Position numbers and translations under genes: made by a program
In this document: positions 1 to 5,893 of the stretch, in pieces
Numbering within the stretch: the stretch's first letter is position 1
Layout: each line of letters starts with the position of its first letter
Notes under the pieces: generated by a model
What the model was told of the DNA's origin: nothing
Databases searched by the model: none
Seen by the model: the letters and a program-made list of their open reading frames with translations, nothing else
NCBI GenBank assembly: GCA_003158835.1
Contig: PMLI01000447.1
Coordinates: forward strand, 1 to 6,516
Source: Acidimicrobiaceae bacterium
GTDB taxonomy: Bacteria; Actinomycetota; Acidimicrobiia; Acidimicrobiales; Palsa-688
DNA length: 6,516 bases
Direction of reading: 5' to 3'

Positions 1-222
1 TCCGAAAATCTCCTGGGACGGCTCGGGTGGCCGCCACTCCCCGCCAGCTATTGATGCCTCGACCGTGGAGAGCCAAGCGTTGGCGTCCGCGGCCTCGGCG
101 AAGGTCTGCGCGGCCACGCGCCTCAGACCGTCTGGCCCCAGGTAACTGGCTTGCCAGCGCCCGGAAGGCAGCCGGCGTGTCGCCCCGAACGTCCTTCTCC
201 CCTTGCGCCTACGCGTCCCCAT
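1..222 (-). CDS. Tyrosine site-specific integrase, N-terminal part (cut by window edge)
   Basis: The reverse strand reads from an ATG at 222 to the window edge without a stop, giving the first 74 residues. They begin MGTRRRKGRRTFGATRRLPS and continue with GRWQASYLGPDG, QTFAEAADANAWLSTVEA and GEWRPP. This is the usual N-terminus of actinobacterial phage-type tyrosine recombinases: a basic start, an RLPSGRWQASY strand that forms the arm-site binding domain, a F.(T/E)..DA.AWL helix and a final GEWRPP. The core-binding and catalytic R-H-R-Y domains lie beyond the left edge. An AGGGAG lies 2 nt before the ATG and an AGGGGAGG about 11 nt before it, so the ribosome binding site is plausible but the spacing is not ideal. 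It is divergent from the relaxase. Integrase genes of such elements normally point towards their attachment site, which would then be to the left. The family call is firm; integrity cannot be judged. Confidence 0.85.
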   Translation of the reverse strand, partial: MGTRRRKGRRTFGATRRLPSGRWQASYLGPDGLRRVAAQTFAEAADANAWLSTVEASIAGGEWRPPEPSQEIFG

Positions 223-444
223 AGCTCCCTGACCTCCCCTTAGTGTGCGACGGACCGCCGCCCGACCCCTGGGCCGTAAGGAGGCCCTCGGCATCGCCGG
301 CAGGGCAGGGCCTCGAAGCCGTTGCCGGGTTGATCGTCGGCGCAGAGGTTACCAGCCGGGACTGACTGGGACGCGGCCTGTGCTCGCAGCCAACGCTTTC
401 TGGCAAACGCGGGCCGGGACATCATTAGCCCGGACGCTGAGGGT

Positions 445-588
445 CCCCAAGGGTGTGAGGACTGAAGAAGCGACCCGGCAGGGCGCCGACATGACCATCG
501 CAGCGCGGGCGTCCATCAACCCAGACCGAGATTGGCCGGCGAGGTTCGGACGAAGAACCGCCACCCCCGGCCCTACGGGTGTGAGCAC
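445..588. repeat. Imperfect direct repeat pair around GGGTGTGAG
   Basis: An 18-bp unit at 445-462 (CCCCAA GGGTGTGAG GAC) recurs at 571-588 (CCCTAC GGGTGTGAG CAC), identical at 15 of 18 positions and 126 bp apart, in the same orientation. The nine central bases are identical. Between them, 543-547 GGTTC and 555-559 GAACC can form a 5-bp stem with a 7-nt loop. Role unknown; binding sites for integrase, relaxase accessory proteins or a regulator are possible. Confidence 0.45.
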
Positions 589-640
589 CTTCGAAGCCAG
601 CGGCGAGGGTCACCAACCCGGTTCCCTCTTCAACACGGCA

Positions 641-670
641 CGCTGTCATGGGCCGACTGGCAAGACAGCG
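641..670. repeat. Inverted repeat, 7-bp stem, in the int-relaxase gap
   Basis: CGCTGTC at 641-647 is matched by its exact reverse complement GACAGCG at 664-670. The 16-nt spacer contains a further short GCC(GACT)GGC stem at 652-661, so a two-tiered hairpin is possible. There is no T-tract after it, so it is a poor terminator. It lies between a divergent integrase and relaxase, where an oriT hairpin or an operator would fit. Confidence 0.4.
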
Positions 671-1050
671 CGTTGGCGGGCGTCCTCAGCAACGCCACAT
701 GGGTCAACCGCGGCACACGATCAAGCGTCGCGTCGCCACGTCAGTCACGGCCTCTTTGACCGGATATTGATCACAACTGGCACCGCCACCGCTGCCTCGC
801 CGCCGCCTTCTCCTCACCCCGATTTCAGCAGCAGCGACGGTCCCAACCCTCTTGGCCGTCCCCAACCAGCGGACCTTCCATGGTCCCCCACGGCTCCACC
901 AAAGGTAGCGAACGCCACCAAGACCGTTGTCGGACAAAGCCTCCACCACTTGCCCAGTGCCACCATCAACCGTGGTTCCCTCACCGCTTCCCAGGCCCAG
1001 ATTTCCCTAGACACCTTTGCACTCCGAGACTGCGGCCGGGCAGCGACAGC

Positions 1051-1057
1051 GGGGGAG
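1051..1057 (+). promoter_or_regulatory. Ribosome binding site that fixes the relaxase start
   Basis: GGGGGAG ends 8 nt before ATG 1066 and 11 nt before ATG 1069. The frame is open further upstream (to 880), but MobF proteins begin with a short strand directly before the catalytic tyrosines, as here (MMGLAKMGP followed by YY), which also supports 1066 as the start. Confidence 0.65.
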
Positions 1058-1065
1058 AGCACCCG

Positions 1066-2388
1066 ATGATGGGCCTGGCCAAGATGGGCCCGGAGGGCTG
1101 GCGGTACTACGCCGAGGAGATCGGTCTGGGGCGAGAGGACTACTTCGCCGGTCACGGTGAGGAGCAAGGGCGCTGGGTGGGCCGCTGCGCGGAGGCCCTC
1201 GGGCTTACCGGCACGGTCGGGCCAGAGGAAATGGAGAGGCTGTTCGGCCACGGCCGCCACCCTGTGACCGACAAGGCTCTGGGCCGCCGGTTCGCCCATG
1301 GGAAGCAGGGCGGGGCAGAGGGGGTGGCGGGTTACGCGACCTCTTTCTCGCCCCCCAAGAGCATCTCGCTGTTGTGGGCGCTCGCTGGCGAGAGCGTCTC
1401 GGACGAGGTACGGGCAGCCCACGACGCCGCCGTCGCAGCGGCCTTGGAGTTCCTACAAGACCACGCCGCCTTCACCCGGAGGGGGAAAGGCGGGGCCGTC
1501 CAAGTCCCCACAGACGGCTACATCGCGGCAGCGTTCGTCCATCGAACCTCACGTGCAGGCGACCCGCAGCTCCATACGCATGTACTTGTTTCCGGCAAAG
1601 TGCGTGCGAGTGCAGACGCGCGTTGGCTCTCACTGGACGGCCGCGAGCTGTTCGAGGTGGCGAAGGCGGCCGGCCTTATTTACAAAGCAGGGCTACGAGC
1701 GGAACTGACCCGGCGCTTGAGGGTGGCTTGGACGCCAGTTGACCGAGCCGGAGCCAGCGAGGTCGCCGGTGTGCCCGCCGGGCTCATCGAACACTTCTCC
1801 CGCAGGCGGGCCGAGGTCGAAGCTCGTGCCGCGCAGCTCGTGTCCCAAAAGGAGACAGCCCTCAGCCGCTCCCGCGGCGCCACCGAGCGCGCTGCCGCCT
1901 TCCAGCTGGCCGCCTACCAGTCCCGCGCTGCCAAAGTGACGGGTGGGGAGACGAGCGCAGAGATGCGCGCCCGTTGGTGCCGGGAAGCCAGCGAGGCCGG
2001 CCATGCTCCCGAGCGCTGGCTCACGGTAGCACTGGAGCCGGGTACGGCAAACGGCCAGCGTGTTCGGGGCCATGCCGCGCGGGTCCCTGGGTCCCAGGAC
2101 GCCTTTGTTGCCGAGGTCCTCGAATCGTTGGAAGCGCGCCAGTCGACCTGGGGCCGTGCCGACGTGGCCGAGGCGCTGGCGGTAGAGGTGGCTCCCGTCG
2201 CACGCAGCGCCGACGCGGTCCGCAAGCTGGTGGACGCGGCCACCGACGAGCTGCTCGCCGACTCCCAGGTGGTCCGCCTCGGCGCGGAGCCCGTGCCACC
2301 TGACACGTTCCCGCTGCGCCGGAAGGACGCCACGGCGCAGTGCGTTACACCACGGCCCGGCTGCTCAGGGCCGAGCAAGCCGTCCTGA
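1066..2388 (+). CDS. Relaxase fragment 1: intact MobF nickase domain, 440 aa
   Basis: This is the part of the broken relaxase that can still be translated from the natural start. Residues 1 to about 300 are the TrwC nickase domain, with Y14, Y15 and Y26 as candidate nucleophiles (by comparison with the paired tyrosines of TrwC and TraI) and H159, H170 and H172 as the histidine cluster that holds the divalent metal. Residues about 300-425 are the linker before the helicase. The last 13 or so residues (VTPRPGCSGPSKPS) are out-of-frame sequence added after the frameshift. A free nickase domain of this size can in principle cut oriT DNA in vitro in related systems; whether this one is made or active is not known. 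It would lack the helicase needed for transfer. Confidence 0.6.
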   Translation: MMGLAKMGPEGWRYYAEEIGLGREDYFAGHGEEQGRWVGRCAEALGLTGTVGPEEMERLFGHGRHPVTDKALGRRFAHGKQGGAEGVAGYATSFSPPKSISLLWALAGESVSDEVRAAHDAAVAAALEFLQDHAAFTRRGKGGAVQVPTDGYIAAAFVHRTSRAGDPQLHTHVLVSGKVRASADARWLSLDGRELFEVAKAAGLIYKAGLRAELTRRLRVAWTPVDRAGASEVAGVPAGLIEHFSRRRAEVEARAAQLVSQKETALSRSRGATERAAAFQLAAYQSRAAKVTGGETSAEMRARWCREASEAGHAPERWLTVALEPGTANGQRVRGHAARVPGSQDAFVAEVLESLEARQSTWGRADVAEALAVEVAPVARSADAVRKLVDAATDELLADSQVVRLGAEPVPPDTFPLRRKDATAQCVTPRPGCSGPSKPS

Positions 2389-2492
2389 GGTTCGCCGAGG
2401 CCGGGCGCCTTGCTGGCGTCTCGGTCGTAGACAGCCAGGCAACCGAGGCAGCAATCGGCCAGAGCGGTCTCGGTGCCGACTAGGCCGATGCC

Positions 2493-2912
2493 GTGCGGCG
2501 GCTCTGCCAGGGCGGTGAGCAAGTGGCGGTCATGGTCGGCCCAGCCGGCTCAGGTAAGTCGCGCAGCATCAGCACCGCCCGGGCCGCCTGGGAGTCAGCC
2601 GGTGTCCGCGTCCGGGGAGTAGCTCCCTCTGCCGTTGCTGCCGGGGTGCTCAGCGAGCAAGCCGGGCTCTCGTCAGAGACCGTGGCGAGGTTCCTCCTCG
2701 ACGCCTCCCTGGGCCAGGCCCGCCTCCGCCGGGGCGAGGTGGTGGTGTGCGACGAGGCCTCCATGGTGGCGACGAAGGACCTGGCCCTGTTGGTGACCTT
2801 CGTCCATCGGGCCGAGGCCAAGCTCGTGCTGGTAGGAGACCATCTCCAACTGGGCGCCGTGGGAGCCGGTGGGCTGTTCCGGCTGTTGGTTGCCGACGCC
2901 AGGACCGCTTAG
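2493..2912 (+). pseudogene. Relaxase fragment 2: helicase motifs I-III, between the two TAG codons
   Basis: Open stretch after TAG 2481-2483 and ending at TAG 2910-2912; GTG 2493 is the first possible start. It encodes about 139 residues of the helicase N-terminal lobe with Walker A (GPAGSGKS), motif II (VVCDEASMV) and motif III (LVLVGDHLQL). The homologous frame reaches back through the first TAG to about 2343. I see no ribosome binding site of note before 2493, so separate translation is doubtful. It is a piece of the relaxase, not an independent ATPase gene. Confidence 0.6.
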
Positions 2913-2987
2913 CTCAGCACGGTTAGACGGTTCTCGGACCCCTGGGAAGCCGAGGCCACCGGTCGGCTTCGCGACAAGGACCCGACG

Positions 2988-3803
2988 GTGCTTGACGAGT
3001 ACCAAGGGCATGGTCGCGTCGTCGGCGGTAGCCGGGCTGAGGCGATGGACGCCGCCCATCGGGCATGGCTGGACGCACGAGCGGACGGGCGTTCGGTCGT
3101 GGTGATGGCCCCCGACCACGCCACGGTCGACCAGCTCGCCCTGCGGGCCAGGGCCACCCGTGTGGCTGCCGGGGAGGTGGAAGAGGCGGGCGTCGTCGCC
3201 AGCCGCCAGGTCGTGGGCGTGGGTGACGAAGTGGTCACCACGATGAACGACCGGCGACTTGTCACCTCGGCTGGCGGCTGGGTGCGCAACGGCGACCGCT
3301 GGCAGGTCCTTGCTCGTCGGCCCGACGATTCGCTCCTACTGTCCTCCCTCGACGGGCGGGGAAAGGTCACCGTCCCCGGCCGTTACGTGAAGGACAACGT
3401 TGCCCTGGCTTATGCCGTAACCGTCCACAAGGGCCAGGGGCTCACGACGGACCGGGCTGTGCTCTTGGTTGATGGCGCCACGACGGCCGAGCACCTCTAT
3501 GTAGGCCTGACCAGGGGTCGGGAGCACAACTTGGCCTGCGTGGCCTGCGAGCCATTCGACGACGGCCACAGGCACCAGCCAGCTCCCAGCACCCAAGACG
3601 TCCTCGGCGCGGCGTTGCGCCGTAGCGGCAACGAGACCAGCGCCACGGAGGCTGGCCGAGCTGGGCTCGCCAGCGCCGAGCAGCCGGGGATCGTCGCGGG
3701 CGCCCTGGCGCAAGCGGTCCGCCGGCAAGCCGTGGCACATTACCCCGTCCGCGCGACCGTTCCTCCCGTGGCCGAGATGTCGGGCGCCGGGCCAGACCTG
3801 TGA
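2988..3803 (+). pseudogene. Relaxase fragment 3: C-terminal helicase lobe
   Basis: Continues the frame of fragment 2 after TAG 2910-2912; homology begins directly after that stop (LSTVRRFSDPWEAEA), while the first possible start is GTG 2988. It has the C-terminal features of MobF helicases: VVVMAPDHATVDQL, VGVGDEVVTTMNDRRLV, WVRNGDRWQV, the ALAYAVTVHKGQG strand of the UvrD-C2-like domain, and YVGLTRGREHN (motif VI, with the arginine that contacts ATP). It ends at TGA 3801-3803 after a low-complexity tail, a normal C-terminus for the family. Function alone is unlikely. Confidence 0.6.
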
Positions 3804-3895
3804 GAACCGACCGTGCGGTCCTACCTGGCGCAACGGGGACATCGCCACCCCGGCACCTTGGTTACGAGACGCCCCACACGAGGGCCACGGAGATC

Positions 3896-3903
3896 GAGGA
3901 GGA
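3896..3903 (+). promoter_or_regulatory. Strong ribosome binding site for the excisionase-like gene
   Basis: GAGGAGGA lies 7 nt before GTG 3911 and is the best Shine-Dalgarno match in the window. It decides the start over GTG 3800, which overlaps the relaxase stop as GTGA but would add 37 residues without family character. Confidence 0.65.
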
Positions 3904-3910
3904 TGTCGTC

Positions 3911-4306
3911 GTGGGCTCCACCCGCGAAAACGCCCTGGTAGCCAAAGACGCCGCCCCTATGGACAACAAGCGGCTCACAGGAAGCCCTGCTGCGCCGGGC
4001 ACCGAGGGCTGCCTGCTCGATTACCAAGCAGCGGCCCGCTACCTTTCCACTACGCCAAGACACGTCCGCAAGCTGTGGGAGACGCGCCGATTGGCAGCGA
4101 TCAAGGTGGGCTGTTGCGTCCGCTTCGCCATAGCCGACCTCGACGCATTCATCGTCGCCAGTCGCGTGCCAGCCGTTCGACAGCCCCGCCGGAATGCACA
4201 CGTAACCAACTTTGACCTATCGGTGGTCGCTCACCCTGTGGCAATAGGAGCACCGGGGCCACGTCTCGTCCGGCCGCGCTGGTCTCTTCCATGCTGTCAA
4301 TCGTGA
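3911..4306 (+). CDS. Excisionase-family helix-turn-helix protein, 131 aa
   Basis: The central part, CLLDYQAAARYLSTTPRHVRKLWETRRLAAIKVGCCVRF followed by IADLDAFIVASR, has the layout of the MerR-like/Xis winged helix (HTH_17 type): a first helix with xAAxYL, a recognition helix TPRHVRKLWETRRL, a wing with K-V-G-x-x-V-R-F, and a closing ADLDAFI helix. Such proteins bind bent DNA at attachment sites and direct the integrase to excise, or act as small regulators. It starts at GTG 3911 behind a strong ribosome binding site, 107 nt after the relaxase stop. The first 37 or so and last 40 or so residues show no recognisable fold. The gene is separated from the integrase by the whole relaxase, whereas xis usually adjoins int, so its role in excision is inferred from family and context. 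A role as relaxase-region repressor is the alternative. Confidence 0.7.
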   Translation: MGSTRENALVAKDAAPMDNKRLTGSPAAPGTEGCLLDYQAAARYLSTTPRHVRKLWETRRLAAIKVGCCVRFAIADLDAFIVASRVPAVRQPRRNAHVTNFDLSVVAHPVAIGAPGPRLVRPRWSLPCCQS

Positions 4307-4324
4307 CGGAGGACCGGAACCGGG

Positions 4325-4340
4325 GCCGGCGGCTGCCGGC
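4325..4340. terminator. GC hairpin between convergent genes, weak terminator candidate
   Basis: GCCGGC at 4325-4330 and 4335-4340 form a 6-bp stem with a GGCT loop in the 61-nt gap between the excisionase-like gene and the convergent toxin gene. There is no T-tract on either side, so it would be an atypical terminator of the kind common in actinobacteria, or just a structured spacer. Confidence 0.35.
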
Positions 4341-4367
4341 GGGACCGTGGGTGGCGCCGAGCTCTTG

Positions 4368-4652
4368 TCAGGGGAGAATGTCGTGAGTACCGACGGCCAA
4401 CCACACCACGTGTGGCTCGCCGGGGCGGACTTCTGGCCCGTAGGTGAAGAGGGCACGCCCGTCATCAGCCCAGGTCATCTCGAACGTGCCGGGCATACTC
4501 TGTACGCCCTTGACGCGTAGACGTGCTCGGAACTGGCCGGCCTTCAAGTCGGCGACAAAGTGCGCCACCGCACGTCGAAGAGCGCGCCGCTGGGCATCGT
4601 TCAGGTGATCGAGATCGCGCCTGAAGCCGTCGGTGAAGTCGTAGGTAGGCAA
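4368..4652 (-). CDS. RelE/ParE-superfamily-like toxin, 94 aa
   Basis: The reverse frame reads LPTYDFTDGFRRDLDHL, then a helix RRALRRAVAHFVADL, then LRVKGVQSMPGTFEMTW, DGRALFTYG and VVWLAVGTHDILP to the TGA. Two helices followed by a small beta sheet with LRVKGVQ...G.FEMTW and a C-terminal W..VGTHDI strand match an actinobacterial family of small toxins related to RelE/ParE, which act on mRNA at the ribosome or on gyrase; which target applies here cannot be told. The gene follows the antitoxin by 26 nt. The best start is TTG 4652, since no ATG or GTG fits the domain boundary; the frame extends upstream with no domain-like sequence. A TTG start and the gap would give less toxin than antitoxin, as expected for such pairs. 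No active-site damage is evident. Confidence 0.7.
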   Translation of the reverse strand: MPTYDFTDGFRRDLDHLNDAQRRALRRAVAHFVADLKAGQFRARLRVKGVQSMPGTFEMTWADDGRALFTYGPEVRPGEPHVVWLAVGTHDILP

Positions 4653-4678
4653 TGATCCGGGCGCTCTGGCTCCGCGGC

Positions 4679-4903
4679 CTAGATGGCAGCCAGCAAGTCC
4701 TCGTCGTTGTCGAACCTCGTGACCCTGCCAGCCGCCAAGTCCTCGAGCGCACCCCTCAATTTTGCTTGCCACTCTGGCGTCCAGACCCACGCCTGATCGG
4801 CGTCGATTGCCCCTGTGGCGATCCCATGCAGCATGACGGACGCACCGTCGAGCGCCTCCTCCGGTAGGTCGTCAACGATCTGGTGCAACTCGGCCCTGGT
4901 CAT
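4679..4903 (-). CDS. Antitoxin of the RelE/ParE-type pair, 74 aa
   Basis: A short acidic protein that starts MTRAELHQIVDDLPEEALD and ends WTPEWQAKLRGALEDLAAGRVTRFDNDEDLLAAI. The N-terminal TRAELH..VDDLPEEALD helix is the usual start of small actinobacterial antitoxins. The C-terminal WTPEWQ......EDLAAGRVTRF..DEDLLA segment is the typical toxin-wrapping tail seen with RelE/ParE partners. It is the first gene of the operon, 26 nt before the toxin. ATG 4903 lies 7 nt after a good -10 box, so the message is probably leaderless, starting at or next to the ATG. It should neutralise the toxin by direct binding; self-regulation is likely by analogy, though the DNA-binding part is not obvious. Confidence 0.72.
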   Translation of the reverse strand: MTRAELHQIVDDLPEEALDGASVMLHGIATGAIDADQAWVWTPEWQAKLRGALEDLAAGRVTRFDNDEDLLAAI

Positions 4904-4910
4904 CAGACCT

Positions 4911-4940
4911 ATTGTACTTGTGGGTTCACGCTGCTGACAG
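4911..4940 (-). promoter_or_regulatory. Promoter of the antitoxin-toxin operon, probably leaderless
   Basis: On the minus strand, TACAAT (4916-4911) matches the sigma70/SigA-type -10 consensus in 5 of 6 places. It is preceded, after an 18-bp spacer, by CTGTCA (4940-4935), which matches TTGACA in 4 of 6 places. Seven bases separate the -10 box from the A of ATG 4903, the geometry of leaderless transcripts. No ribosome binding site is present upstream, which agrees. Confidence 0.6.
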
Positions 4941-5000
4941 CCTTGTCGTCCTACCTGCAAGACAGCGCCGGTGGTGCCGGGCCAAGGTGCAGAACGGAGG

Positions 5001-5019
5001 CGCTCATGCGACGTGAGCG
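5001..5019. promoter_or_regulatory. Inverted repeat, candidate operator between the divergent regulator and TA genes
   Basis: CGCTCA (5001-5006) and TGAGCG (5014-5019) are perfect reverse complements around a 7-nt centre, giving a 19-bp dyad. It lies in the 229-bp divergent gap, about 115 nt before the regulator start and about 100 nt before the antitoxin start. Binding by the regulator or the antitoxin-toxin complex is inference. A GGCAACG direct repeat (5029-5035 and 5046-5052) follows it. Confidence 0.35.
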
Positions 5020-5120
5020 ATGGTCGCAGGCAACGTTTCTGGACCGGCAACGAGTTCCCGGCACCGCGGCGCCTGGTCGGACAGCTTTCAGATTTAGTCC
5101 TGTTTCCGAAAGGCACGTCG

Positions 5121-5126
5121 TAAGCT
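5121..5126 (+). promoter_or_regulatory. -10 box of the regulator gene, leaderless type
   Basis: TAAGCT fits the TANNNT -10 pattern and ends 6 nt before ATG 5133, so transcription would begin at or next to the start codon. No Shine-Dalgarno sequence lies before the ATG, which agrees. A -35 box is not clear. The 9-bp palindrome TTTCCGAAA (5103-5111) sits just upstream and could be an operator half-site. Confidence 0.5.
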
Positions 5127-5132
5127 TGAGCC

Positions 5133-5564
5133 ATGTCTGTGGTGGAGCTCATAGACGACCTGATCGCTCTCCAGCGCCTAGCCGACCGCGAAGCCGACAC
5201 TGCAAGCCGGCAGACGCTGGAGGTCGTGCGGCGCCACTTGGCTGAGCGAGAGGGCGGTGCCAAAGTGGCCGAAGCAGCAGCCCTGCTTGGTGTGTCGGCA
5301 CCGACGGTCAGGTCGTGGGTTGACGTCGGGGTGCTGAGCGCTGTTGCAGGCTCACGGCCCCTGCGTGTCGAGGTCACGTCGTTGGCCCAGGTCAAGCAGC
5401 TTGTCGAGGAGCTTCGCAGCCATGGTGATGACCGGCACGTTCTCGCCGAGGTCGCGCGAGTGCTCCGGGACCGCGCCGTGCTGGTAGGCGATGACGTGAC
5501 CGCAGCGTTCGAAGAGGCGCACTCCGGCCGGTTGCGCCCGCTTGACGAGAGAGCCGTCGATTAG
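5133..5564 (+). CDS. Helix-turn-helix antitoxin-like transcription regulator, 143 aa
   Basis: Residues about 1-35 form a helical N-terminus (VVELIDDLIALQRLADREAD). Residues about 41-66 contain a clear helix-turn-helix, AKVAEAAALLGVSAPTVRSWVDVGVL, in which VSAPTVRSWV is the recognition helix. A wing-like strand (RPLRVEVTSLAQV) follows, then a helical C-terminal part with DDRHVLAEVARVLRDRAVL and a final FEEAHSGRLRPLD. This layout is that of a family of actinobacterial DNA-binding antitoxins or small regulators; the exact family name is uncertain. The gene ends at TAG 5562-5564 and the next gene runs convergently, so the toxin usually found downstream of this type is missing, or the protein is a stand-alone regulator. 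It is divergent from the antitoxin-toxin operon and could regulate it. Confidence 0.72.
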   Translation: MSVVELIDDLIALQRLADREADTASRQTLEVVRRHLAEREGGAKVAEAAALLGVSAPTVRSWVDVGVLSAVAGSRPLRVEVTSLAQVKQLVEELRSHGDDRHVLAEVARVLRDRAVLVGDDVTAAFEEAHSGRLRPLDERAVD

Positions 5565-5634
5565 CTGCTGCGTCAGGAGAGCGTCAGCCGGTCAAGGACA
5601 GTTTGACGACAAGACCGACAGGAAGTGGCGGTGG

Positions 5635-5886
5635 CTACGCGACGGCGGAGGCGGCGGTTGGGAGGTGAACCTGTACCCAGACACGGTCACCAGAACGGCG
5701 GACAACGCGCGCCTGCAGGGGTAGCTCCTCGTCGTCTCCGACCATGACCACGTCCCCTGGTACAGGGTCAAAGGTGGAGTCGCCTCCGCGCGGGCTGTCG
5801 GGCAGCCAGCACTCCACGACGAGGTCAGGGCCGACGTCGTTGGGGTCGTAGCGGAGGTCGTAAGGAGCGTCACCCATCAGGCTCAT
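5635..5886 (-). CDS. Small acidic protein of unknown function, second gene of a pair, 83 aa
   Basis: I do not recognise a named family. The protein (MSLMGDAPYDLRYDPNDVG...) is strongly acidic (about 15 Asp/Glu against 6 Arg). Alternating hydrophobic stretches (DLVVECWLP, GDVVMVGDDEE, LQARVVRRSGDRVWVQVHLP) suggest a small all-beta, SH3-like barrel. There is no signal peptide or membrane segment. ATG 5886 lies 7 nt after the stop of the upstream gene, consistent with translational coupling. GTG 5904 (11-nt overlap) and ATG 5877 are also possible; no start has a good ribosome binding site. The acidic character and co-translation with a larger partner would suit an antitoxin or an inhibitor, but this is inference. 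Confidence 0.65.
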   Translation of the reverse strand: MSLMGDAPYDLRYDPNDVGPDLVVECWLPDSPRGGDSTFDPVPGDVVMVGDDEELPLQARVVRRSGDRVWVQVHLPTAASAVA

Positions 5887-5893
5887 CGTACCG

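Larger units (their letters stand above)
223..1065. other. 843-bp intergenic region between integrase and relaxase, no supported gene
   Basis: I see no convincing gene here. Open frames exist on both strands because stops are rare at this GC, but their translations are Pro/Thr/Ala/Arg-rich, lack domain-like patterns, and resemble nothing I know. The base composition is visibly less G+C-biased at third positions than in the flanking genes. The region holds an imperfect direct repeat (445-462 and 571-588), a small hairpin at 543-559, and a larger hairpin at 641-670. A relaxase of the MobF type usually acts at an oriT close to its own gene, so oriT, integrase and relaxase promoters are the likely content, but no nic consensus is recognisable by eye. 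Confidence 0.5.
1066..3803 (+). pseudogene. MobF (TrwC/TraA-type) relaxase-helicase, disrupted by one frameshift and two TAG codons
   Basis: Spliced across its lesions, this is a full-length conjugative relaxase of about 912 codons. The N-terminus has the tyrosine pair Y14-Y15 and Y26, and the metal-binding histidine motif H159...DPQLHTH (H170, H172) of MobF nickases. The second half is a superfamily 1 helicase: Walker A GPAGSGKS (2538-2561), DEAS motif II (2751-2762), GDHLQL motif III (2835-2852), TVHKGQG (3420-3440) and YVGLTRGRE (3498-3524). The frame changes from the 1066 frame to one base earlier between about 2320 and 2345: frame one ends in ...LRRKDATAQ and the other resumes with RYTTARLLRAE. 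This fits loss of one base. In the second frame TAG 2481-2483 interrupts GLGAD-ADAVRRL, where relatives usually have Gln, and TAG 2910-2912 interrupts DARTA-LSTVRRF, where relatives usually have Glu. Sequence on both sides of every lesion is well conserved, so decay looks recent. No homopolymer lies at the frameshift. Confidence 0.85.

Noticed and set aside
880..1065. Upstream extension of the relaxase from ATG 880
   Set aside because: The 62 extra residues look non-coding, MobF proteins start just before the catalytic tyrosines, and a good ribosome binding site precedes ATG 1066.
245..1069. 274-codon open frame on the plus strand ahead of the relaxase
   Set aside because: Its translation is Pro/Ser/Thr/Arg-rich with no domain-like pattern, it would overlap the relaxase start, and similar chance frames are open on the opposite strand; the frame is long only because stops are rare at this GC.
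2320..2345. Programmed frameshift in the relaxase
   Set aside because: No slippery heptamer, homopolymer or obvious downstream stem is at the switch, and two further TAG codons follow, so mutation is simpler.
2481..2912. Genetic-code change with TAG read as an amino acid
   Set aside because: TAG ends the antitoxin (4679-4681), the regulator (5562-5564) and the 83-aa gene (5635-5637) at sensible C-termini, and the relaxase also has a frameshift that recoding would not repair.
3800..3910. GTG 3800 as start of the excisionase-like gene (GTGA overlap with the relaxase stop)
   Set aside because: The added 37 residues show no family character, and GTG 3911 has a far better ribosome binding site; coupling from 3800 cannot be fully excluded.
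4904..5395. Minus-strand extension of the antitoxin frame up to 5395
   Set aside because: It crosses the divergent promoter region and runs antisense to the helix-turn-helix gene; the added residues are low-complexity and the natural start is ATG 4903.
5591..5607. GTCAA/TTGAC hairpin between the convergent regulator and 83-aa genes as a terminator
   Set aside because: A 5-bp AT-containing stem with a 7-nt loop and no T-tract is too weak to call.
5542..5724. 60-codon plus-strand frame after the regulator, as its toxin partner
   Set aside because: It overlaps the end of the regulator, has no ribosome binding site or fold-like pattern, and mostly lies antisense to the 83-aa gene.
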